NCBI GenBank assembly: GCA_964387645.1
Contig: CAYLYM010000100.1
Span: forward strand, 1 to 14,476
Direction of reading: 5' to 3'
Length of the DNA: 14,476 nucleotides
Origin: CAYLYM01 sp964387645
Lineage (GTDB): Bacteria; Calditrichota; Calditrichia; RBG-13-44-9
Positions within the stretch are counted from its first letter, which is position 1, and every line of letters begins with the position of its first letter. Of this stretch, positions 8,311-14,476 are shown piece by piece. The position numbers were made by a program, and so were the translations under genes. A model generated the notes under the pieces. The model saw only the letters and a list, made by a program, of their open reading frames with translations. It was not told the DNA's origin and made no database searches.

Positions 8311-8434
8311 TTGATTAGGTTCTTGATTTTTAATTTTTTTCTTAAGTAACTCATTTTCTGTTCGATAATCCTAAATTAAAGGAGCAGAAATTTTTAAAAT
8401 ATATGAAAAATAAAAAAACAGGAAGCGATCAAGG

Positions 8435-10516
8435 ATGAAAAGATTTGCAAATGGAATCATAATTTTACTACTCAGCGTTTTTCTCATTAACAGTTGCAGC
8501 ATCGAAGAACCCGTTTTACCACGCTGGGTTGTACCATTTATAATACCCATCAGTAAAGAGAAAATTGTACTTAAAGAAGAATTGGTTAATGATAGTACAA
8601 TTGTCTCGCTTGGAGATACCCTGGCTATTCAATTTGAAGATCAGTTAGATCCTGAATATATCACAGAAGAAGATCTTACCGTGCCTGGTTATGATACCAC
8701 CAGTGCAATTTCATTAAAATCCATTGAGATTGATTCTCTTAATAATATGTCCACTGGATATATTAATATTGGGGAACTTTTACCTTCACTACAAAACTTT
8801 GTAGGATTTACTTTTTATATGCCTGAAACAACTTTAACGGCTTCTCCCCAATTACTTTCTTCAGACGAATTTAAAGCCATTAAAATTGAATCTGGCGAAA
8901 TCGAGTTAACAATTCATAATGATTTACCTTTTACGCTGGGACCTAATAAATCTTCACCTGAGGGGCTTGAAATCAAAATATACGAAGATTCCAGTGGGAT
9001 ACTTATTTCGGACCTGTGCATCGATGAAATACTTCCACCTGGGTCAGTAGGCACCGGAAGGGCGCCGGTCAATTTAACAGGGGATTGGATTCGTACGCCA
9101 GTTCGCCTTGAATATTCTCTACCCATTGCTAAAGATACTTCTTTTGTATTGACTCAGGAAACTTTACGGAGTGCTGGTTATCAGATGGATGTTTCTTTTA
9201 TCGGTCTTTCTGTGAGCGAAATTGTCGGAAAAGTACCAGCTCAGTCTTTTCGTGACAGTTGGGAAGTGAATTTTAATCACGATAACAAAGTTATTAGAGC
9301 AAAAGTGTCCAGTGGACTGATTCAATTAGAATTGCAAAATCAACTTCCGCTAGGGGCAAGTGTTGCATTTACTCTATATGATGTGAAGGATGGTTCTGGG
9401 AATCCCTACACAGACCAAATAGTCCTTCAACCATATGAAACGGTTTACCATCAGATTAATTTAAATAATTTTACTATCGAAAATTCAAACTTTCCTGGCC
9501 AGGTAATTAACAATCTGAAATTGGACTTTCAGGCAGAAACCATGGAAAGTTCAGGATTCGTTCATATCAAGAATACCGATTCAATTAGAATAGCCTTTTT
9601 TACTTCTGATCTGAAATTTAACGAGTTCGAAGGGTATCTCCATCCGGATGAACTTACCATTGATCCCTTCGAAGAAAATAATATTGTTGATTATGAGGGA
9701 TTTAGTAGTGGATTTCAATTTCAGGATGCAGAATTAAAGTTAGAACTACAAAACGATATTGAGATTGAAAATCTTTCGCTTAATCTGTTACTTACAGGAT
9801 ACCACAAAGATGATTACGGAACTATAACCGATTCGGCTCAGCTCAATATTTCAGAAACCCTTTCAACTGGAGATAAAAATATTATCTTAATAAATGGACC
9901 AGAAGTCGCCAATTTTTTGAATATTCTTCCCACGGATGTTAAAGGAAGAGGATATATTAGCTACGGCGGTTATGCTCATGTTAGGGCAGGTGATCAGATT
10001 AAAGGTAGCTATCAATTTACCACACCATTAAAATTTAAAATTGTTAATCCGTCACCCATTGAACTGGATCCTGATACACTTTACGAAGAAGACATAGATG
10101 AAGATATAAGGGATGCCGTCGGTGACGAAATTAAATATGCTCGTTTACACACAAGGATACTTAACCATAGTCCCATCGGCGGTGAAATCCAAATTATTGT
10201 CACTAGAGATTTGTCCCGTGAAAATATTTTTGATGCATTTCGAAGCATTAATCCTGAACTGGAATTTACTAAAACTGTTGCCATTCAAAAAGCTCAGATA
10301 GATGCCCAGAGTGGTTTTGTTACAAAAACCGTTGAATCAGAAGTCGATCTTGAACTTAACACACAGGAGTTGCAAGTCATTAAAAATCCACCATTTTTAG
10401 TCGGATTGAGAATGATTTTTGAGGATACCGATACACCGGTAGTTGTAAGAGGAAGTGATTTTATCGAAATTTCAGGAAATATTGAGGTTGAGGTACTTGT
10501 AAAGGACGAAGAATAA
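8435..10516 (+). CDS. Large lipoprotein of unknown function with fourfold internal repeat
   Basis: I do not recognise the family. The 693-residue product starts MKRFANG, has a hydrophobic signal and LINSC with Cys21 as the likely lipidated residue, so it is exported and membrane anchored. The sequence is beta-rich, acidic and without catalytic motifs I can name. A motif of the form G-x-I-x-L-x-L-x-N-x-L-P recurs with Asn at about 162, 302, 440 and 577, a spacing of 140, 138 and 137 residues. A second motif (L-x-x-x-E-I/F-x-G, around 94-108, 257-266 and 393-401) recurs between. So it is probably a string of about four or five similar beta domains. AGGAAG 9 bases upstream supports the start. 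It is 124 bases after the M23 gene and 51 before the barrel gene, which suggests an outer-membrane associated role. This is inference. Confidence 0.8.
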   Translation: MKRFANGIIILLLSVFLINSCSIEEPVLPRWVVPFIIPISKEKIVLKEELVNDSTIVSLGDTLAIQFEDQLDPEYITEEDLTVPGYDTTSAISLKSIEIDSLNNMSTGYINIGELLPSLQNFVGFTFYMPETTLTASPQLLSSDEFKAIKIESGEIELTIHNDLPFTLGPNKSSPEGLEIKIYEDSSGILISDLCIDEILPPGSVGTGRAPVNLTGDWIRTPVRLEYSLPIAKDTSFVLTQETLRSAGYQMDVSFIGLSVSEIVGKVPAQSFRDSWEVNFNHDNKVIRAKVSSGLIQLELQNQLPLGASVAFTLYDVKDGSGNPYTDQIVLQPYETVYHQINLNNFTIENSNFPGQVINNLKLDFQAETMESSGFVHIKNTDSIRIAFFTSDLKFNEFEGYLHPDELTIDPFEENNIVDYEGFSSGFQFQDAELKLELQNDIEIENLSLNLLLTGYHKDDYGTITDSAQLNISETLSTGDKNIILINGPEVANFLNILPTDVKGRGYISYGGYAHVRAGDQIKGSYQFTTPLKFKIVNPSPIELDPDTLYEEDIDEDIRDAVGDEIKYARLHTRILNHSPIGGEIQIIVTRDLSRENIFDAFRSINPELEFTKTVAIQKAQIDAQSGFVTKTVESEVDLELNTQELQVIKNPPFLVGLRMIFEDTDTPVVVRGSDFIEISGNIEVEVLVKDEE

Positions 10517-10545
10517 AAATAAGGAAGATAAAATTTAACATAGTT

Positions 10546-10553
10546 AAGGAGGA
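10546..10553 (+). promoter_or_regulatory. Strong Shine-Dalgarno with long spacer before the barrel gene
   Basis: AAGGAGGA is near-perfect but ends 14 nt before ATG 10568. No closer in-frame start exists, so the long spacing seems real and may lower translation. Confidence 0.45.
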
Positions 10554-10567
10554 CTAAAAATACTGTC

Positions 10568-11833
10568 ATGAAAGGTCTAATAAGGTTTATTTCAATCTTT
10601 TGTTTCAGTTTGATCATCATGAAATCTGTTCAGGCGCAATACTATATAGATGCCCGAAGCCTGGGTATGGCTGGCAGCAACATTGCAGTGACACAAGGAG
10701 CAGAATATATTGGAGGCAATCCAGCTACGTTGGCTAAACACCAGGACTTTAATTTCGAATTGCATTTACTATCTGCCAGATTTATGATAAAAAATAATAG
10801 TTTTTCTCTTAAAGAATATGATCGTTATTTTACGACAGGTGATTCTTTGACCTCCCAGGATATTGACAATTTGTTAGGATACATTCCGGATACTGGGTTG
10901 CGAACGGACCTGGAATTTGGTATTAAAACATTTTCAGTATATGCTTATCCGTTTAGCCTTTCAATCTACGGATTGGGTAACCTTTTTATCAATCTTCCCA
11001 AAAGTCCCTTTCAAATTCCATTTTATGGAAATAAATATAAGGATGAATATAGTTTAGATAATCTTGAGGGGGAAGCCTGGGGGAGCGCCGTAGCCAGTGT
11101 TGGAATTGCTATCCCAATGACAAAATTAGTCGGTGAGAGATTTGATCTATTTGCGTTAGGGCTCGCTCCAAAATATTTCTTTGGACTACAGTATGCAAAA
11201 GTTCAATCAGCAACAGGTCGGTTAGTCACTACAGATGAATATATTCTTGCTGACGGAAAAATTGAAGCTTTGCGTAGTCAGGGTGGACAGGGAATTGGAC
11301 TAGATGTGGGGATCTTAGCTGAAATCAACAAGAAATGGACTCTATCAGCCAGCGCTACTAACATCATTGGCTCGATTAACTGGAACAAAGAAAACGAACT
11401 TTACATTTTTGAATTTTCATCTGATTCTATTCGCATAAATGATTTAGATAGTTTAGACTTCCACGATAGTGACACAACACTTACCTATGGTGGATTTGTG
11501 ACTGATTTACCGCGTGTTGTAACCATTGCAACAGCTTTCCAGCCTTATCGAAAACTGGTCGTTACTGCTGCCTGGCGACAAGGTTTGAATACATCCCTTG
11601 GTAACGTTACCAAGCCGCTCATCTCAGTTGGAGCTGAATATAAATTCCTTGGTGTATTTCCTTTACGCATAGGATACGCCATTGGTGGAAAAAATGGGCA
11701 GGCTATTGGTCTGGGCATGGGAATTGATTTAAAATATTGGCAGTTGAATGTTGGTTATATGAACCATAATTTCCGCTGGTTTAGAAAATCGCGCAGTCTT
11801 GAAATCGCTGTTACTACTCAATTCAGATTTTAG
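10568..11833 (+). CDS. Outer-membrane beta-barrel protein (TraF/PorV/DUF5723-like)
   Basis: The 421-residue product has a classic signal peptide (MKGLIRFISIFCFSLIIM, cleavage likely after VQA at 21-23), and then the segment DARSLGMAGSNIAVTQGAEY followed by IGGNPATLA. This opening is typical of the FadL/OmpP1-like and TraF/PorV barrels common in FCB bacteria. The remainder alternates hydrophobic and polar residues with turn-rich stretches, as in an outer-membrane barrel, and it ends in aromatic Phe (TQFRF), the usual BAM recognition signal. It most likely sits in the outer membrane. Whether it is a channel, a scaffold or a secretion component is not clear. It is the last gene of the M23-lipoprotein-barrel block, 51 bases after the lipoprotein gene, and is followed by a terminator. 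Confidence 0.85.
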   Translation: MKGLIRFISIFCFSLIIMKSVQAQYYIDARSLGMAGSNIAVTQGAEYIGGNPATLAKHQDFNFELHLLSARFMIKNNSFSLKEYDRYFTTGDSLTSQDIDNLLGYIPDTGLRTDLEFGIKTFSVYAYPFSLSIYGLGNLFINLPKSPFQIPFYGNKYKDEYSLDNLEGEAWGSAVASVGIAIPMTKLVGERFDLFALGLAPKYFFGLQYAKVQSATGRLVTTDEYILADGKIEALRSQGGQGIGLDVGILAEINKKWTLSASATNIIGSINWNKENELYIFEFSSDSIRINDLDSLDFHDSDTTLTYGGFVTDLPRVVTIATAFQPYRKLVVTAAWRQGLNTSLGNVTKPLISVGAEYKFLGVFPLRIGYAIGGKNGQAIGLGMGIDLKYWQLNVGYMNHNFRWFRKSRSLEIAVTTQFRF

Positions 11834-11860
11834 AATAATTCAATTCAATTCATATAAAAC

Positions 11861-11886
11861 ACCCTGTAATTCAACAATTACAGGGT
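11861..11886. terminator. Bidirectional intrinsic terminator between convergent genes
   Basis: ACCCTGTAATT at 11861-11871 pairs perfectly with AATTACAGGGT at 11876-11886 around a CAAC loop (11-bp stem). T-rich sequence follows in both directions (ATTTATT on plus, GTTTTAT on minus). It ends the barrel gene (stop 11833) and the aminotransferase operon (stop 11921). Confidence 0.85.
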
Positions 11887-11920
11887 ATTTATTAATATAT
11901 CTTTTTGAAAAAGGTTAATT

Positions 11921-13117
11921 TTAAATTCTCCCCGGGTAAATTTTCAGCGCTTCGCGAATAACTTCCATAGAGCGCCGCATGGCTTCGACGTTTAAAACAA
12001 AGGCAATACGAACTTCATCCCGGCCCTTTCCTGGAGTTGCATAAAAACCATTGGCCGGTGCTAACATTACTGTCTCACCATCCAGATCAAAATCTTTAAG
12101 TAACCACATTGCAAAATCATCGGCATCTTTAACCGGTAATTTCACTATGGTGTAAAAAGCCCCTTGAGGTTTATGTGCCACTACTCCAGGTATTTTTTCT
12201 AATTCCTCAAATACTACATCACGTCGTTTTTTGTACTCCGTAAGAACCTTATCTAAGTAGGATTGTGGGGTATTCACCGTTTCTTTAGCAGCTAACTGCT
12301 CCATGGTGGGAGGAGATAACCTGGTTTGGCCTAAGCGTAAGGCAACATCTAATATTTCTTTATTGTGTGTCACCAGGCAACCGATTCGTGCTCCACAAAC
12401 ACTATAACGTTTGGAAATACTATCCAATAAAATCGCCCTGTCTTCAATACCTTCCAGATGCATCACCGATGTGTAAACTGCTCCATCAAAGATAAATTCC
12501 CGATATACTTCGTCTGAGAAGAAGAATAAATCATGCTTCAAAACCAGTTCCTTCAAAAGTTCCATTTCTTCTCGGGTATACACATATCCCGTGGGATTAT
12601 TAGGGGTACAAATCAAAATGGCTCGTGTCTTAGAGTTAATCTTTTGCTCGATTTCGGATATAGGAGGCAGTTTAAAACCTTCTTCAACTTTGCTGGTAAC
12701 CGGAACAATTTTTACACCCGCTTCCACTGCAAAGCCAATATAATTGGTGTAAAAAGGTTCGGGGATAATCACTTCATCTCCTGGTTCCATGGTAGCCATC
12801 ATGGTAAATATGATAGCTTCACTTCCTCCAGTGGTAACAACAATCTCATCGCTGGTGATGTTTATGTTAAACCGTGCATAATATTTTACCAATTCGTTGC
12901 GGTATTCCCATAAACCAGCAGAATGTCCATAGGGCAATACTTTCAAATTGTGATTTTTAAAGGCATCTAAAAAATTTTGTGGGGATGGAATATCAGGTTG
13001 TCCGATGTTAATGTGATAAACTTTTTTCCCTTGTCTTTTAGCCTCTTCAGCAAAAGGAACCAGCTTTCGGATTGGAGAATGTGGCATTAATTGTGCTCGT
13101 TTGGGTAATTTTGGCAT
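11921..13117 (-). CDS. Class I/II PLP-dependent aminotransferase (AspC-like)
   Basis: The product is 398 residues from ATG 13117 (MPKLPKRAQLMPHSPIRKL). A longer frame reaches to 13162 but would overlap the upstream gene, and GGAGGG 4-5 nt before 13117 fixes this start. Motifs of the fold-type I subfamily are clear: GQPDIPSP near the N-terminus (substrate region), NNPTG (Asn174, PLP pyridine/phosphate region), SDEVYREF (Asp202 and Tyr205), the PLP lysine Lys236 in SISKRYSVCGARIG, and the substrate-binding Arg in EVRIAF. It would swap an amino group between an amino acid and a 2-oxo acid in the cytosol. Substrate specificity cannot be told from these motifs. It follows ilvE by 16 bases on the minus strand, so it is almost surely in the same operon and may act on the same or a related amino acid family. 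The enzyme is complete. Confidence 0.92.
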   Translation of the reverse strand: MPKLPKRAQLMPHSPIRKLVPFAEEAKRQGKKVYHINIGQPDIPSPQNFLDAFKNHNLKVLPYGHSAGLWEYRNELVKYYARFNINITSDEIVVTTGGSEAIIFTMMATMEPGDEVIIPEPFYTNYIGFAVEAGVKIVPVTSKVEEGFKLPPISEIEQKINSKTRAILICTPNNPTGYVYTREEMELLKELVLKHDLFFFSDEVYREFIFDGAVYTSVMHLEGIEDRAILLDSISKRYSVCGARIGCLVTHNKEILDVALRLGQTRLSPPTMEQLAAKETVNTPQSYLDKVLTEYKKRRDVVFEELEKIPGVVAHKPQGAFYTIVKLPVKDADDFAMWLLKDFDLDGETVMLAPANGFYATPGKGRDEVRIAFVLNVEAMRRSMEVIREALKIYPGRI

Positions 13118-13121
13118 TTCA

Positions 13122-13127
13122 CCCTCC
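13122..13127 (-). promoter_or_regulatory. Ribosome binding site deciding the aminotransferase start
   Basis: On the minus strand GGAGGG lies 4 nt before ATG 13117, supporting this start over the ATG-less frame extension to 13162. Confidence 0.6.
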
Positions 13128-13133
13128 ACAAAT

Positions 13134-14171
13134 TTAAAATTTTGAAACTTGTTCCGCTTCAACTCCGCCTAAATGAGCGTCGGCTGCTTTTGTGGACTCA
13201 TAAACATAAGTTAACCAGTGTTCGTACTCCGGCAATTGTCCACGCACTGTTTTCAAATATTTTTCTGCCATTATTTTAGTGATTGGACCTGGCTTTCCAT
13301 CAGAAAGCACATATTCTTGCCATTCAGATTTATTTTTTTCTTTATTCCGTCCATCTGTAATTCTCGTGATGGGAGTTACTTCCGCGGCAGTACCAGTAAA
13401 AAAGACTTCATCTGCGGTTAATAACTCTTCCACCGTAATTGGGCCGACTTCGACTTGATAGCCACTATCTTTTGCGATTTGCAAAATGGTTGTACGAGTT
13501 ATTCCTTCCAAAATGGATTCATTCTGATCATTCGTTTTAAGCTTTTTATCCTTAACAATAATAATATTTTCTCCGGGACCTTCAGCAACACGGCCTTCCA
13601 TATTCAGAAAAATGCCCTCATCAAATCCGTGTTGGCGAGCAAAACTTCCACCAATGTTCGACTGTGCATACATTCCTCCAATTTTTGCTCGCAGGTCCAT
13701 CTGAGAGAAATGGATCCTTTTATAAGGTAGTAAAAGAGTATGTACGCCTTTTTCCTGGCCTTCTTCCCCTAAATATGCTCCCCATCCCCAGCATCCAACA
13801 GTTAATTCTACTGGACTTGCTTTAGGAACTAATCCCAGATTACCATAGCTATAAAACAAATTCGGGCGGATATAGGCAGATCGTAATTTATTTTCCCGCA
13901 TCACTAATTTGATCACTTCTATGATCTCTTCCTTACTATAAGGAACTTTCATATTCATGACTTCAGCCGAAATAAATAGACGATCAATATGTTCTTTCAA
14001 TTTAAAAATGGCAGGACCTTTTGGTGTATCATAGGCCCGAATGCCTTCGAAAACAGAACTCCCGTAATGTAAAGCATGACTCATAACATGGACATTAGCA
14101 GTGTCCCAATCGTACAATTTACCCATATGCCAGAACTTCTTTGCGCCTGGAAAATAACTTACATCGAACAT
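13134..14171 (-). CDS. ilvE: Branched-chain amino acid aminotransferase (class IV)
   Basis: The 345-residue product is a fold-type IV PLP aminotransferase of normal length. It begins with FWHMGKLYDWDTANVHVMSH and HYGSSVFEGIRAY, the standard class IV N-terminal motif. The PLP lysine is Lys163 in LRAKIGGMY. Further conserved parts are GFDEGIFLN, GRVAEGPGENI, ESILEGITRTTI (phosphate-binding) and ADEVFFTGTAAEVTPI. It interconverts Leu, Ile and Val with their 2-oxo acids using glutamate/2-oxoglutarate, in both synthesis and breakdown. The start has GAAGGGA about 7 nt upstream. It is the first gene of a two-gene operon. Oddities are small: GGMY where GGNY is usual, and KTND where KTPP is common before the GITR motif. 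A promoter-like sequence and an intrinsic terminator lie upstream, so expression may be set by early termination. Confidence 0.95.
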   Translation of the reverse strand: MFDVSYFPGAKKFWHMGKLYDWDTANVHVMSHALHYGSSVFEGIRAYDTPKGPAIFKLKEHIDRLFISAEVMNMKVPYSKEEIIEVIKLVMRENKLRSAYIRPNLFYSYGNLGLVPKASPVELTVGCWGWGAYLGEEGQEKGVHTLLLPYKRIHFSQMDLRAKIGGMYAQSNIGGSFARQHGFDEGIFLNMEGRVAEGPGENIIIVKDKKLKTNDQNESILEGITRTTILQIAKDSGYQVEVGPITVEELLTADEVFFTGTAAEVTPITRITDGRNKEKNKSEWQEYVLSDGKPGPITKIMAEKYLKTVRGQLPEYEHWLTYVYESTKAADAHLGGVEAEQVSKF

Positions 14172-14212
14172 AACGGAATCCCTTCACATAAATTTTTTCT
14201 ATCTTTATGGAT

Positions 14213-14238
14213 AAAAAAACCCGGTTTTTTAAACCGGG
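14213..14238 (-). terminator. Intrinsic terminator in the ilvE leader
   Basis: On the minus strand CCCGGTTT (14238-14231), a short AAA loop and AAACCGGG (14227-14220) form an 8-bp stem, extendable by a G-T and an A-T pair, followed by seven T (14219-14213). This is a canonical terminator pointing towards ilvE, ending 41 bases before its ATG. No minus-strand gene is visible in the 238 bases before it, so it is not obviously the end of another gene. Confidence 0.85.
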
Positions 14239-14309
14239 CTGTAAGTACATAATGCTAAATCCATCAAATAATAAAAATAAAAATTAAATATAAGATACAT
14301 TAAAATCAT
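14229..14309 (-). CDS. Possible leader peptide ORF of the ilvE attenuator
   Basis: A 26-codon frame runs from ATG 14309 to TAA at 14231-14229, and that stop lies in the loop region of the terminator. The peptide has 5 Leu, 2 Ile and 1 Val, plus 5 Tyr and 3 Phe. GGG 6 bases before the ATG is only a weak ribosome site. AT-rich DNA alone favours these codons, so the call is tentative. The alternative ATG at 14313 gives a 9-residue frame. Confidence 0.25.
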   Translation of the reverse strand: MILMYLIFNFYFYYLMDLALCTYSPV

Positions 14310-14313
14310 TCAT

Positions 14314-14319
14314 AGCCCG
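14314..14319 (-). promoter_or_regulatory. Putative anti-terminator arm of the ilvE leader
   Basis: CGGGCT on the minus strand (forward AGCCCG) is exactly complementary to AGCCCG at 14240-14235, which contains the 5' arm of the terminator. The two pairings exclude each other. The hexamer also overlaps the would-be ribosome site of the leader ORF. It is a rare GC-rich patch in an AT-rich leader. Confidence 0.35.
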
Positions 14320-14343
14320 TAAAAAATATAATTTTAAAATAAG

Positions 14344-14372
14344 ATATTATCTAATCTAAAAAGCAAAGTCAA
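14344..14372 (-). promoter_or_regulatory. Sigma70-like promoter for ilvE operon (predicted)
   Basis: On the minus strand TTGACT (14372-14367) is followed after 17 nt by TAATAT (14349-14344), or after 15 nt by GATAAT (14351-14346). Both are close to TTGACA/TATAAT. Transcription would start near 14337 and give a leader of about 165 nt before ilvE. The 104 bases beyond (14373-14476) hold no gene or RNA that I can see on either strand. Confidence 0.4.
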
Positions 14373-14476
14373 GATGATTTAAAAATAGTTAAAAGGAATA
14401 AACCAGCTTTTCTATTTAGCAAAAAAAAGTTTGTAATTCGGTGAACTAAATCATAAAATTATTTTTCTATTAATGA

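Noticed and set aside
8403..8438. 11-codon frame whose stop overlaps the lipoprotein ATG (ATGA)
   Set aside because: The only AAGGAG is too far upstream for its ATG, and the lipoprotein has its own AGGAAG. A coupling role is not supported.
10294..10620. 108-codon minus-strand frame across the lipoprotein/barrel junction
   Set aside because: Antisense to two well-supported genes, low-complexity Ser/Thr translation, no family match.
12533..12913. 126-codon plus-strand frame
   Set aside because: It lies entirely opposite the well-supported class I aminotransferase and shows no domain.
14173..14476. Possible tRNA, T-box or other known riboswitch in the right-hand gap
   Set aside because: I see no cloverleaf, T-box consensus or known aptamer core, only the promoter, terminator and pairing hexamer described.

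Overview
The window is AT-rich bacterial chromosome from a Gram-negative organism. Two predicted lipoproteins (Cys after an N-terminal hydrophobic stretch), a TraF/PorV-like outer-membrane barrel ending in Phe and an M23 envelope peptidase point to a diderm cell. The overall protein style (the class I aminotransferase, the barrel, the large beta-rich lipoprotein) resembles the FCB lineages (Calditrichota/KSB1/Ignavibacteria/Bacteroidota). That placement is by recognition only and is tentative. I see no mobile element, CRISPR array, tRNA or rRNA.

Layout. 1-549 (+): 3' end of a family 4-type glycosyltransferase, cut by the window edge. 740-1905 (-): a membrane histidine kinase broken by in-frame stops, one frameshift and a damaged ATP-binding motif, so a pseudogene. 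2117-3166 (-): an intact trypsin-like serine protease lipoprotein. 3458-5946 (+): a stand-alone response-regulator receiver whose stop codon overlaps the start of a full-length ADP-forming acyl-CoA synthetase. 6040-11833 (+): an envelope block of M23 metallopeptidase, a 693-residue lipoprotein built from about four ~138-residue repeats, and an outer-membrane beta-barrel. A bidirectional terminator at 11861-11886 separates this block from a convergent two-gene aminotransferase operon on the minus strand: branched-chain aminotransferase (ilvE, upstream) and a class I/II aminotransferase (downstream), 13-nt spaced boundaries aside.

Working together. The aminotransferases interconvert amino acids and 2-oxo acids. 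The acyl-CoA synthetase can turn acyl-CoAs made from such acids into free acid plus ATP, so an amino-acid fermentation link is possible, though the genes lie in separate transcription units. The envelope block probably acts at the cell wall and outer membrane.

The most interesting points are three. First, an attenuator-like leader precedes ilvE: a promoter-like sequence, a GC hexamer able to pair with the terminator's 5' arm, a 26-codon ORF ending in the terminator loop, and a strong U-tract terminator just before the ilvE ribosome site. Second, the receiver domain is translationally coupled to a metabolic enzyme, next to a decayed kinase. Third, the large lipoprotein has a fourfold repeat. 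I do not see evidence for a wholly new defence or mobile system.
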